Below, in pieces: positions 43,167 to 53,666 of a stretch of DNA of 64,000 nt. The stretch is taken from the NCBI GenBank assembly GCA_026119855.1, contig JAOWBW010000424.1, positions 620,001 to 684,000 of the forward strand, read 5' to 3'. Source of the stretch: Campanula takesimana. Lineage: Eukaryota > Streptophyta > Magnoliopsida > Asterales > Campanulaceae. How positions within the stretch are numbered: position 1 is the first letter of the stretch; each line of letters starts with the position of its first letter. The notes beneath the pieces were generated by a model. That model was not told where the DNA came from. It did no database searches and saw nothing but the letters and a program-made list of their open reading frames with translations. The translations under genes and the position numbers were made by a program.

Positions 43167-44117
43167 TGCCACGTGTCATTCCTTAAAAAAAACTCCAATA
43201 ACTTTAAAATGCTATATCTTGAGATTTAATAATCGAAAAAAAATTAAAAAAAATACGATTGTGTTCGTCTCGACGAGACGAATCAAACTAGATAGGTCAT
43301 GGTATGGTTTGATTTTTTTTTTTAAAAAACATACATTTTAACACGCAAAAAATTTTGAGCTGCTCATAACCTGAGATGTAACACTCTGTACTGATAAAGT
43401 AACAATGTCATCTTCAAAAAGTAACACTTTTTACTGTCAAATGTAACAACAGTTTTACAAGAAAATTTAAATTGTTTGATAGTTTTTGTGGTTAGAAAAA
43501 GTAATATTTGAAGTGTAACAAAGTGCATATATGATTATAATTTTCTATATAGATTAATGTAACATTTTTATTTAGTAAATGTTTTCTTAAAAAAAAATAA
43601 AGAGTAAAATTCATGTATTCAGGTTTGTATCTCAATTGTTACTTTCTCAATAAAAATTGTTATATTTCAGATATAATGTTACATTTAAGAATATAAACCG
43701 TTACAATTGAGAAAAAAACAATTACATTCATTTTTTTATAAAATGTTACATTAGTTTTAGTTTTGTCAATCTTATGTTAATTTTGAAAGGAAAAAAAAAT
43801 GTTACATTTGAAAAAAAAGGTGTTACATTCATTTATAAAAAGTGTGACATTAGTTTAGTTGTCAATCTTTATGTTATCTTTAATCTATTGCAGCAAAATT
43901 GTGTTACATTTTGAAAAAAAAAGTGTTACATTTGAAAAAAAATGTTAATTTTCGTTATAATAAGTGTTACTTTTGTTGGCAAAGAAAAATAAAGTTGGGG
44001 GAGGGGGGTAAAAAAAAAAAAAAAAATCTCAGGAAAAAAAAAGAAAAGGAAAACGGGCCCGGCTCCGTGCGCCGTCGCACGCCATGCAGCTGCTGCACAG
44101 GAGACAAGCTCTTCAAA
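43167..44117. repeat. TTACATT-rich repeat copy 2
   Basis: About 950 bases in the same order as copy 1, diverged by many substitutions and small indels. It carries no LTR element or MITE, so it shows the uninterrupted form. Ends GTGCGCCGTCGCACGCCATG plus CAGCTGCTGCACAGGAG. Confidence 0.7.
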
Positions 44118-44225
44118 AAATACTGCAATCCTTGAAGACTATGTTTCGTAGTTAAAATTTACAGTTGGACAATTTTTACTTAAAAAGATATAACGTCTCT
44201 CCGTACTTTTAAATTTAAAAATGTG

Positions 44226-44525
44226 GGCGATTGACCAAAATATGCAACGTACCACCATTTTGTTTACAATTTATGTAATATACCACAGGTTTACCACATA
44301 ATCTAACGTACTTTGTAATTTTTTTTTTCAAACAATGCAACATACTTTGTTGTACGTTGCATTATTTGAAACGAAAATTGCAAAGTAGGTTGCATTGATT
44401 GAAACGAATATTGCATTATTTGAAATAAATTTAAAAGTATGTTGCATTATGTAGTAAACTTGTGGTACATTGAATACATTATAAACAAAAGCTTGGCACG
44501 TTGCATTGTTCAGTAATTTTTCCAT
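44226..44525. mobile_element. Small foldback/MITE, ~300 bp
   Basis: The left half (ATGCAACGTACCACCATTTT, then TACCACAGGTTTACCACATA) recurs inverted in the right half (44405-44520). Arms are about 110 bases and repeated TTGCATT motifs fill the centre. No coding. Confidence 0.55.
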
Positions 44526-44823
44526 TTAAAAAATACTATTTCTTTAAACAATTAAAAAAAATACTGTTAATGAGCCTTAACTCATATGACATAAATTTTG
44601 TTGTTATTCAAATAATAGTTTGGCAACCGTTGGTTCATTCCCACCGATGGAACCAACTAATACCAAACCATTTTCTGAGTAGTAACATATTTCACATTCA
44701 AAAAGTAAAGATTCGATTCTCTTGTTCTAGAAAAATATAAAAGAATTTCGAAAAAAGACTTAAACGTACTTTATTGACATAAAATAATTTTCCTTTTAGT
44801 TTTGTCACTAGTTTTAAGAAATA
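44526..44823. other. Non-coding spacer
   Basis: AT-rich; nothing recognised. Confidence 0.4.
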
Positions 44824-45108
44824 TACTCCCTCCATCCCACTTCATTTGAGACTTATTTTTATTTTGGTCCATCCCACTTCACTTGAGACTCCCCAAAATG
44901 GCAATCTTTTATAATCTTATATTCAATCTACTACATCCACTCATTCTCTCTTTTCATTTTTCACCACACAATTCGTTCAACAAACCTACTATTAACCCCA
45001 CTCATTCTCTCTCTACATTTTTTACCATACATTTTTTTTATTTTATTCTTTTTCCTTAGTTATTGTGCCCACCTCTTAGGTCTCAAGTGCGGTGGGACGG
45101 AGGGAGTA
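44824..45108. mobile_element. MITE, TACTCCCTCCATCCCAC family
   Basis: TACTCCCTCCATCCCAC at the left, GTGGGACGGAGGGAGTA at the right, 285 bp. An end-like segment CCATCCCACTTCACTTGAGA (44869-44888) repeats inside. Confidence 0.8.
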
Positions 45109-45403
45109 ATTACTACTACATTGTAATGAAAAAATAACATATTCACCTTTATTACTTTTCCTATCTTTTGTATTATTTTTAATGCTTTTAATTCAAAAGA
45201 AACTATTATTTTAAATTATGGTAAAAACAACAACTATTTTATAAAAGAAGGGGTGGGATAATTTAAAGAATGTAAAAAGACTATCTATATTTGTGATGTT
45301 AATCCTTTTACTATCTTTAGTTAAACAAACCACAGACTCTTATAAATAATTGATATGTGGACTGTAGCACACTATAGCAATATATAATATTTGTTAGGAT
45401 TCA
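45109..45403. other. Non-coding spacer
   Basis: AT-rich; nothing recognised. The true start of the Cop-4 LTR could lie within or near its end. Confidence 0.35.
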
Positions 45404-46781
45404 TTGTTAGACCGCCCTACTTGATTTGATTGATCCATGCCACGTGTCTTTTTGTGGACTATAGGGAATATGTAATGAAGCTTTATACTTCAATTTTTGG
45501 ACAGTCTATTTCTAGATTTTATTTGTCATAGGCTGAGTTATGTTCGGTTTGTCCTCAGCGGTTTGGTCCTTCAAACCGCACTGGTTGCAATCCTTGAACC
45601 GTCAGCATTGAGCCGCATATTTTCATTAAACCGTGTTCTACAGTTTTGATGAAAACGCATTTCAAGCCATCTATGAAATCGCTCATGCTACCTGGTGGAA
45701 CCGCAGAGCATTTATTGAAGAATTCAAGAGTTGTCATTTATTCCTTGAGACAAACATTTCCTTTACAACCATAAAGGAATGATTTATGACTTGACAAATA
45801 ACTTCGAGTTAACTTGAAGTTTCTGCAAGGAATGTCGGTTTAGACAAAACAAAGGACGAAAATGACAACTCAACCAATGGATTTTGACAGCAGCTGTACC
45901 ATCAAGATTTGGACCAGATCATTGTCCAACGGTCACATGACTGCTCTCACTATAAATAGCCTCATTTCTCAACAATGAAGGTTACTGAGCTTCAAGAGAG
46001 AAAATTCCTAAGTGTTCAAGTTTCTTTTGAAGATTTTCCCCAAAAATTCAAACCTTCATAGATCTCCTTAGCAAACCCAGAATTCTTCATAAAGCTTCAA
46101 GCCAAACAACCTTCATACTCAGCCTTGTACACCAAAAGTTTTCTTATGCTCAACATCACTTATATCTATAGATCATTTGATTTCTTTCCCACACACACAC
46201 CCAAATTGTATGATCATATAGATTATACCTTTCGAAAACACCGGTGGTTAGAATAGCTTTGATAGGTTAGATTGTATGTTTAGAGTTTAGATTCTTCATT
46301 GTAATCTTGTAAAAACTCCTCTAAATTTAATACAAGTCTATTAGCTATTAAAAAATCCTAGACTAACCATTTAGGTAGAGGACGTAGTTCATTCAAGAAC
46401 GAACCTCTTCAAATTGGTGTGTTTGATCTTTATTTTCTGTTGTGTTCTTTAATTTATTGTTTGTGGTTTCTCACAAGTTCATCAATGATATGATTAGAAA
46501 AATGACAAGTGTTTCTCTTTGATCTTTAAGTTATAATTATCTTGTGCATCATATTGTTTTTCAACCCAGTCAAACCGCCCAACTCTTTATTTATCCACTT
46601 TGGCCAAACCGCAAATCTCCGTTGTGTATTTTATTAGTTCAGTTTTATTGCCTTAAACCGCAGTTGGCCAAACTGATAAGTACTCAGTTGAATTTTAAAA
46701 GGGTATTTTTGAAAAAGTTGAAACCGCTATTCACCACGCCCTCTAGCGGTTCTATACCATTGTTGCCCTCTGGGACCAACA
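45404..46781 (+). repeat. Cop-4 putative 5' LTR
   Basis: About 1.38 kb with TATAAATA at 45952, CTATAAATAGCC context, ending ACCAACA. Carries many AACCGC motifs. Start inferred, end supported by the adjacent primer site. Confidence 0.5.
45952..45959 (+). promoter_or_regulatory. Cop-4 TATA box
   Basis: TATAAATA within the putative LTR, about 830 bases before its end. Confidence 0.55.
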
Positions 46782-46783
46782 AG

Positions 46784-46795
46784 TGGTATCAGAGC
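46784..46795 (+). other. Cop-4 primer binding site (tRNA-Met)
   Basis: TGGTATCAGAGC two bases after the LTR end. Confidence 0.85.
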
Positions 46796-46847
46796 ATATC
46801 CACCAAAAACTTATTTTTACAAGCTTAACCGCTTGGGTGCTGATCTA

Positions 46848-47874
46848 ATGGAAAACATAAACACCAATATGATGCAGACATCCAATTCGAATCATTTACC
46901 GATTCTGGATGAAGATAGTTTTATCTTTTGGAAAGATAGGATGATGAAACACATGATTTCAGTTGATCATAGACTATGGACTGCGGTTGTGGATGGACCA
47001 TACATTCCTATGAAAGCTAACCCACATATAGATACTGCTGGACAACCTGCTGAAATCAAGAAGCTGGAAAGCGAGTGGACTGATGCAGATCGTAACAATA
47101 TGGACTATGATGGAAAAGCTATGTATATGCTTGTTTCAGCTATTGACATAAGGACTCACTCAAAGGTGCTGCACTGCAAAACCGCAAAGGCAACTTGGGA
47201 TGCAATAGTTGACTTTCTGAAAGGAGACGCTGATACCAAGAAGAACCGTCTCTACCAACAGAGAAGACTCTTTGATTATTTTGTCAAGGATCCAAAGGAA
47301 TCTCTTCGTCAATGCTATGAGCGGTTTATTGAAATTGTTAATGTATGTTTCTAACTAGGTCATGTCTACTCCAATACAGACTTGAATATGAGATTCATGC
47401 AAGCCCTTGGTAGAAAATGGCTGATTAAAACTACAAATATCGAAGACAACAAAGACCTTAAAGCTCTTGATCTTCGTCATTTATATTCCATGCTGAAGGT
47501 ATTTGAATTCAAGCTTGAGAAAGTCCATGAAACCGAAAACAGATTCAAGACCCTTTCTCTATCCGCATTTAACAATACCTCATTTCCAACCTATAATCCA
47601 GACCATCATCAAGCCACACCTCTTCTCTACTTACAAACCGCATCTCCTGATCAGAATGTCCCAAGATATACTCCTCCAACCGCACCATCTGAATACTATC
47701 AACAGTCTCATCAACCTTATCCACAATCTCATCACCCTTACCAACAATCTCATCAATCCTACACTCCATCTCAATGTTCCTATTCTCAAAGTGTAGCATC
47801 TCAATCATCATGCTCTAGTCAAATTGATTTTGATGACATGGATGATGAAGAATTTGCCTTGTATGTGAAGAAAT
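46848..47874 (+). pseudogene. Cop-4 gag (UBN2 type), truncated
   Basis: Starts MENINTNMMQTSNSNHLPIL at ATG 46848. The gag core has FIFWKDRMMKHMI, AMYMLVSAIDIRTHSKVLHC, KATWDAIVDFLKGD and LFDYFVKDPKESLRQCYERF. An in-frame TAA at 47352-47354 breaks it; the same frame continues with LGHVYSNTDLNMRFMQALG. The tail is rich in Gln, Ser, Pro and Tyr with repeated YQQSHQPY-like units, then an acidic DDMDDEEFALYVKK. Tat-B interrupts it at 47874, and the final TAG is formed at the LTR junction. No zinc knuckle, protease or pol lies in the window. Different from the Cop-1/2 gag. Confidence 0.85.
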
Positions 47875-49048
47875 TGTAGACACCCCGCCTTGGAACGCTC
47901 ACCCCGATTGCATACATAGTATTTTTATTTAACTTGTTTTCGTTAATTTATGTTATTTTGGTTAAGTTCCTAACTGATTTCGTTAGTTTTGACTAAACTG
48001 AATAACAGAGTTAACTTTAGAGTCATTTATGGCATTCTGTCATTTTTAAAGGCGGGCGCCTCCCGTAAGGGTTATGTGCCACGCGCGCATTTGGCCCAAT
48101 AGGCCGGACCCGAGCGCTTCCCACATAACTGTTACGGGTTCCCACCAAGTTTCCCTCCCTTTTATTATTTACAACATCTCTTCTTGAGTCAAAAAACCTT
48201 TTGTTTACCTCCAAGTTCATCCCCCCTTGTTTTGTAACTCCCAATCCCCCATCTGTAGCCTTTTCCCTAAAAACAAAATATTCATCTTTATTATTATTTT
48301 ATTTCCTCTTTATTATATTATCTTCTTTTATTTTGATTGGTCCCATAACCATCTTTTTCTCCCTTCTCCACCTATATAAACCCCCTCATTCTACCTTAGA
48401 AAGGGAGGATTTTACACACAAAAAAAGGAGGATTTTGAACCCAAACTTCTCTTCCTACAAAAACTCTACACGAGTTCTTACACACCACTTCCTACACAAA
48501 AACTCTACTAAAATCTCTACACACTATTTTCTCTACAAAATACTTCATTTCCTCACAATGGTTGAAGTCTTCATTTCCTTCCCAACAAGGTACAATTCTT
48601 CGATTTCTTATCTCTTTTATGTCTTTTTAATGTATGCAATCCCCATCAATCGGGACATGACCAAATGATCACTTCATTACATTGAAGTTGGTTAAGGGTT
48701 ATCTCCCTATATTTTTATTCTCTTTTAATTCCCTATTTTCTCATGATGTAATTGTTAGCACAAGTTTATATTAATAAAAGAAGGACTTTTTATTCTTAGA
48801 ACACCAAAAGTAGCAAGACCGGCTTTAGCTAGGCGGAGTGGGTGTTTAAGTACTTCCCACTCCGTAACCTAACCCCCGAACCCGTCTCTTCCCGAATATC
48901 TGGTTTTGTATATAAAATTAGGCTTTATTAGGTTTTTCTTATGTTCCTTTAAAAACATAGGTGGCGACTCTACTTTAAAACCAAATAGACATCCTAGGAT
49001 AATTCACGCGCTCTAGCCAAGCCGTGGTTCTCCCCCAGGGTATCTTCA
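47875..49048 (+). repeat. Tat-B 5' LTR
   Basis: 1174 bp, TGTAGACACCCCGCC start and TATCTTCA end. GC-rich cassette (48050-48120), TATATAAA (48374), U5 hairpin (48834-48864), internal TGGCGACTCT (48962-48971). Confidence 0.9.
48834..48864 (+). other. U5 hairpin of Tat-B 5' LTR
   Basis: CGGAGTGGG (48834-48842) pairs with CCCACTCCG (48856-48864), loop TGTTTAAGTACTT. In the 3' LTR (63898-63928) the left arm reads CGAAGTGGA and pairing is weaker. Confidence 0.8.
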
Positions 49049-49049
49049 G

Positions 49050-49069
49050 TGGCGACTCTGCTGGGGACT
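49050..49069 (+). other. Tat-B primer binding site (tRNA-Arg)
   Basis: TGGCGACTCTGCTGGGGACT begins two bases after the LTR. It matches the complement of the 3' end of plant tRNA-Arg(ACG), ...CCCCAGCGGAGTCGCCA, with few mismatches. Confidence 0.85.
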
Positions 49070-50281
49070 GCATTGAGGGTTAAACTTGCGTTTTTATTTT
49101 TGGTGTTCTTAATTCTGTTTTCTGGGCATTCTGGTGAAAAAGGTGGGAAGTGTGTGCCTCTGGCCTTCTTGGCCGGCGCGCGCCTCCGACCCCAACCACC
49201 AGAATCGCCCGCCTTCCATCATGTCCTTCAAATTCCATGTTTCTGTGCTTACAATCATTGCATGGGAAAAAGTTATTGTTAGGGTCAAGGCAATCCCTTG
49301 AACCCATGAGTTTGCAGGTACTGCCCAGAATCGGGCGCCTCTGCCTCTCATGCTCTTAGGCGCGCGCCTCCCGTCAACATAGGCCAATGCACGCGCTTCT
49401 GGGCAATTTTCCCAGAAAACAGAACAATGCATAGAATGGTTGACAGTGTGTGGGCACCGTGGCCTGCGCAAAACAACTTTTATTTTCTGTTCATTTTTTA
49501 TCGGTCACACGGGTGATTCGAAAGTTGTAAATATGTGATTATTTGCTTTTATTTTGTTTTAAAAAAAATGCTTTGTCACTTGGTTTGACCTCACACTACG
49601 TGCACAAACTCCTATGAATTGCTCACTATCAAGTCGTACAAAGTCCATAACCCCAAACCCGTCGAGGCCCGTCCTAGGAAGTTTCAAGATCCACCCGAAC
49701 TTGACTCTTTCGAAGCGGTAAACCTCAGCCCATGGCGTAGTTCAAGACTACATGCCGGGGGTGACCTTTAAGCCTCTCTTTAGCCGAGCACAAGCCAACA
49801 CATTCTAGTTAGGGTCTAACACTCCGTGACTAAGTCAGTTTTCACGTGATGAGATTTCCCTAAACTAATGTTTTTCAAATCATACATGCCGTTTCCAAAA
49901 GAAACAAGTGGTTATTGTGGACAAAATAAAATTCCGTCCCCGCATGTATGCTTTACTACATTAATTTAGTTTAATCCCATCATGTGTAGGATTCACAAGC
50001 GTGGTGGAATCCGATGAGTATATGGGACCGCGAGAAGGTCTATATACTAGTGTGACGATTCTACTATTTTCTTAGAAACCCCAAGAAAAAGGACTACGTC
50101 CTTCCGACTTATATATAAAAAAATAATCTTTTTTCCTTATGTGGTTGAGTCTTTTTCTTGTTTGTGGGTTGAATAATTTTACCTAAAAGGTGTTTGTGGG
50201 GCCATCCTAAGATTAACCGTGTTCTTCTAATAGGTCCAACTGGCTTCCAACGGCAACAACAACAAGGGTGAGAATATTTTC
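49070..50281 (+). other. Tat-B 5' leader (untranslated)
   Basis: GCGCGC clusters at about 49166-49395. The segment 49590-50060 closely matches the Tat-A leader. No gene. Confidence 0.7.
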
Positions 50282-50800
50282 GTGCCCAACGAAAAGATAT
50301 TCAACATAATGAGATCCATGGGGGAACAAATGGATAGACTTGCCGAGGATGCCCGCCGTAAAGACAATTTGTGGGAAGCCCGTTTTGATCTTGAGAAGAG
50401 AATTCATGAGGAGGAGGTTTCCGAATTCAAGGCCCATCTTGATTACGAGAGGAGGATTCACAAAGAAGAGATTTCCAAACTCAGAGAAAAGGCAAAGGTC
50501 GGTGATAATGCATGCTCAAATGTCTCTCCCATCAAAAGCCACAAAGGTGCCGCCGACAAGCGAGTTTTCACTCCTCTCCTAAGAATGACCCAAACCGAAG
50601 CATTTAAAACTTTGGTAGAAAGTGGAAAGATCAAGCTTTTGGAAGGGTACAAGACCAAGAAGATACCAAAGAACCATGCACATGGTAAATGGTGCAACTA
50701 CCACAAGCATAGTGGCCATACCATCGAGGGGTGCTTCTCCCTCTGAGGCATCATCCAAGATTTGATTGACAGTGGTGAATTTACCGTGGGTGAAGAGTAA
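50282..50800 (+). pseudogene. Tat-B gag lacking the capsid domain
   Basis: The frame is open before 50282 and its start is uncertain. The N-terminal half is a charged coiled coil with two repeats (LEKRIHEEEVSEFKAHLDYE, then RRIHKEEISKLREK). It passes directly to MTQTEAFKTLVESGKIKLLE and the zinc motif CNYHKHSGHTIEGC (CX2HX3GHX4C), with TGA at 50744 and TAA at 50798. In Tat-A about 250 codons of capsid domain lie between these parts and none are seen here. RNA-binding ability could remain while particle formation is lost. Confidence 0.75.
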
Positions 50801-52319
50801 CCGTTAGAGAGTCGCAAGATGCGCGAACTCATCAAGGAAGAGGTAATTGTGAAGCAAGGAATGACTTAGGTTTGAAATGGGGAGAACTGCAACAACAAAG
50901 ACAACGACAACAATCTCCGTTTCTCTTTCTCTACCTAGTTAAAAAAAAAAACAAAGTCCTCTAATATGTGCATTAAGTTTTCTTCCTTCCCATCAATGTT
51001 GAAGTTTGAGTCGATCTCATCAAATAAAAGTCATTCTTGTCCTCATACACTACTCCAAGTTGTTCAATTTAATTCTTGGCAAAATGATGAAAAGATGTCT
51101 AAGCAAGTTTTGGAATGAAGGCCATCACTTGAATGCCTAGGGCTAAACATGAAGAAGACAAAGTCAAGGCATCAAACGATGAAGAAAGGTGGAGCTACAA
51201 CCCTGAAGAAATATCAAGCCATGTTTTCAAGGGGGATAACAAAAAAAAAAGGCTCGCTAGGTTGACTCTTCAAAACAACCTAGGCAAAAGTTAGAGTCCC
51301 TCCCTCAATCAAAGAAGTACAAGATCAACATCATTCCACCAACAAAGGACAAAGCAACAATTCCTCGTAATGAAAGGAGCATCAACAAGAACTACGGTGA
51401 CCTGAGCCTGTACACTGGAGGAATGTAGGCAACCTTTGGGTCCAGTCTCATGCAAGAAAGAAGATATGTTTAGCCCTAGTGCATTATGGTGATTGACCTT
51501 CCTCTCGAACTTATCAAGACATCTTTATACGATTCATTTGCCAATGAATTAATCACCTCAAGATTGAATAACTTTCTTAGAATTGGAGTCGCTTTGCATT
51601 CCTTATCGAGTCTAGGGGCTTCTTATCTTTCAGCGATACTCCCAGTTTCTCGCAATCAAATTGGGGATTTCCTTCTTTTCTCTCTTAATGACTTACTTGC
51701 CTTCGTGCGTCATTCAAAAAATATATAAATATATGAAGTCAATACTAGGGGCTACTTCCCTATCCGAGTCAATGTCACTCATCATTAGTGACAAAAGGTC
51801 TCCACCGCAAAATCACATGTCTCTCATCCTCAGCTAGAGTCAATGCCAATTTCCTCATTAATCGAGTCAAAATGAAGACGCAAAAGAGATGCCTGCTAGA
51901 TTGAAAACCCAAAAGGGCGGTCTAGGTAAAAAAATAGGGTGCATCATAAAAAATGAGAGAGTGAGAGAGAGAAGGGAAAGAGAAATGGAGATCCTCAGCC
52001 TCTAAAGAAGACAACTACACAAGTTCTACATTGAATCTCCTCAGCAAGTCTATTCCCCACCGAGTCAACTTTGGAATTTCAAAAGGTTCGACAAGATATG
52101 GCACAATCAAAGGTCGTTTTGGGTTATTGGCATAAGAGAGATTGTTCTTGAAATGTGTATTTTTAGGCTCATGTGAAAGAAGGCACGTCCTAGAATGAGC
52201 TCATGATTGATATGTCATCAAAAAGTCAAAAAGGGTTGAGAGGTTGCATGAATGATCTTCAATACACCAATTGGTTTGGATCACAAATGGAAACAACGTG
52301 TAACTCAGTTTTCGAGCTT
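50801..52319 (+). other. Tat-B internal non-coding region with post-pol hairpins
   Basis: After an A-run (51239-51250) comes hairpin 1 (51257-51283, CTAGGTTG pairing with CAACCTAG). Next are GAACTACGGTGACCTGAGCC (51387-51406) and hairpin 2 (51896-51925, CTAGA...TCTAG, inner CCC-AAAA-GGG). In Tat-A the corresponding parts follow pol, whereas here they follow gag. Between them lies ~400 bases (51484-51890) with no recognised homology. Confidence 0.55.
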
Positions 52320-52700
52320 CTTCGAGCATGTGCCCCTAAAGTATGTCAAAAGGCTTCCCGAGAATGGAGTAGCTCTTGCCATGTCCTCTTATGTTTATTC
52401 CCTCACACGAGGACGAGTCTCTTGATTTGCTCTACAAATGATGATGCCCTAAGGGCTATGTGACTCAAGAACGAGAGTTTCTTTTTCTTCATTTGACAGT
52501 TAATGAGCCCTAGGGGCTACGCTCAAGAAAGATGTGTGAGACTATCCTCAAAGTCTCTCAAAAGGAATGTCGAAAAGCTTTCTTGTCATGTGTGCTCGTG
52601 CATGTTTCCCCAATCAAGGATAAGACTTTCTTTCTCTTCTTACAATCGATGATGGCACTCTAGAGGCTAGACTCGTGTTTGAAAGGCCCCCTCAGCAAAA
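52320..52700 (+). pseudogene. Decayed repeated RT-RNase H junction fragments of Tat-B
   Basis: Three degenerate stretches, ending near 52465, 52520 and 52690, resemble Tat-A around 35690-35810 (segment coding for FLYLTVNDEALGAML). Examples are TGATGATGCCCTAAGGGCTA (52439-52458), AATGAGCCCTAGGGGCTACG and GATGATGGCACTCTAGAGGC. No open frame remains. Similarity is weak and by eye. Confidence 0.4.
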
Positions 52701-52914
52701 AAGCAATTCACTTCACCTCCCCCAACGATGGCCCCAGCAAAGTCATGTGCAACATTTAAAGCTTCCTCTATCAATTTGGCACCAAAAGTCTTTTTAAGGG
52801 GATTCAACAATCTTTTGGGCAATGATACTTGAGCAATGCAATGTGGGGACTGGTCCAAGCTTAAAGGGTCTCTTAATACCTCACGTCAAAGGTCTTTTGG
52901 TTTGAAAGGAGGGC

Positions 52915-53400
52915 TCCGAGATTATGAATGAATTTGATGATTCTTGTTATGTTGTGACTTACGACGATATTATGAAGGAAATTTTAGAGAAATGGAAAAT
53001 GATTCAATATACTAAACTCACTTAAACGGGTTATAGCGGCTACCATACCCAATGTTTCTGCAATACTGCACCCCCTTCTCTAAAAGTACAGGCTGCATCC
53101 GCACGAGTTGCATCCGAAGATCCGTTATTAGTTCATCCCAAGAAGACTCAAGCAAACATACTGATTTGGGACCTTATCACGCCAAGACCTTATCATCCGC
53201 AACCTCGACGGCACCACAATCTCTCCCAAGACATTTTCCGAAGACCTTGCTTCACTTTTCGACTTGGACCTTCTGCCATTTGGGTACCGACCACAATAAG
53301 GACATTCATCTCCAAGAAAGAGTAAGAGGGAGATCACTATCAAGAGTTCTACCAAAGGGTGCATCCGCTCTCAATATAATGCCGAGCTGATTCCAAGATG
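52915..53400 (+). pseudogene. Tat-B protease-region remnant
   Basis: TGATTCTTGTTATGTTGTGA (52938-52957) begins a stretch matching Tat-A from 32775. Later AGTTCATCCCAAGAAGACTC matches 32975 onward, then a decayed equivalent of Tat-A 33050-33270 follows (LDLLPFGY-like, RVRGRSLSRVLPKGASALNI). The codon matching the Tat-A TGA at 33014 is TGG here. Many frame breaks. Confidence 0.6.
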
Positions 53401-53666
53401 TTTATGGGGCTTTACATTAAAAGGTCTCACATTCCACCATCTTGAAGCTCGCAAATGACATTTGGGGCTTAGAAATCTCTCAAAACTTGGTATCAATAAT
53501 CTTCTCTTTGGGCTTGCTCACGTCAATAACAAAAGGCGATTTATTGAATGGGCCAAGAGCTGATTTATCTTGGGGCTATGCAAGTCGCTCAAAGTTTGGC
53601 ATCAAAGGCGTTCTAGGGGATTTACGATCAACAACCCCTTGGTATCTAGGCATCGAAAGTCTTTTG
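53401..53666 (+). other. Tat-B internal sequence, no recognised content
   Basis: Short repeated phrases such as TTGGCATCAAAGGCG / TTGGTATCAATAATC. No gene recognised. Cop-3 begins at 53667. Confidence 0.35.

Larger units (their letters stand above)
45404..47874 (+). mobile_element. Cop-4, Ty1-copia retrotransposon, 5' part only
   Basis: A probable 5' LTR ends GGGACCAACA at 46781. A tRNA-Met primer site (46784) and a gag of the UBN2 type follow. The 5' limit is set at TGTTAGACCGCCC because it mirrors the LTR end, but no second LTR is in the window to confirm it. Tat-B cuts the element at 47874 within gag. The rest presumably lies beyond Tat-B, outside the window. Confidence 0.7.

Noticed and set aside
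46544..46828. 94-codon ORF before Cop-4 gag
   Set aside because: Spans the LTR end and primer site and has no domain; chance frame.
48201..48668. 155-codon ORF rich in Phe, Ser and Leu
   Set aside because: Lies in the Tat-B 5' LTR over the promoter region; the matching 3' LTR region does not keep the frame.
49050..49069. Part of a tRNA gene
   Set aside because: Only the complement of a tRNA 3' end is present, directly after an LTR. It is a primer binding site, with no cloverleaf around it.
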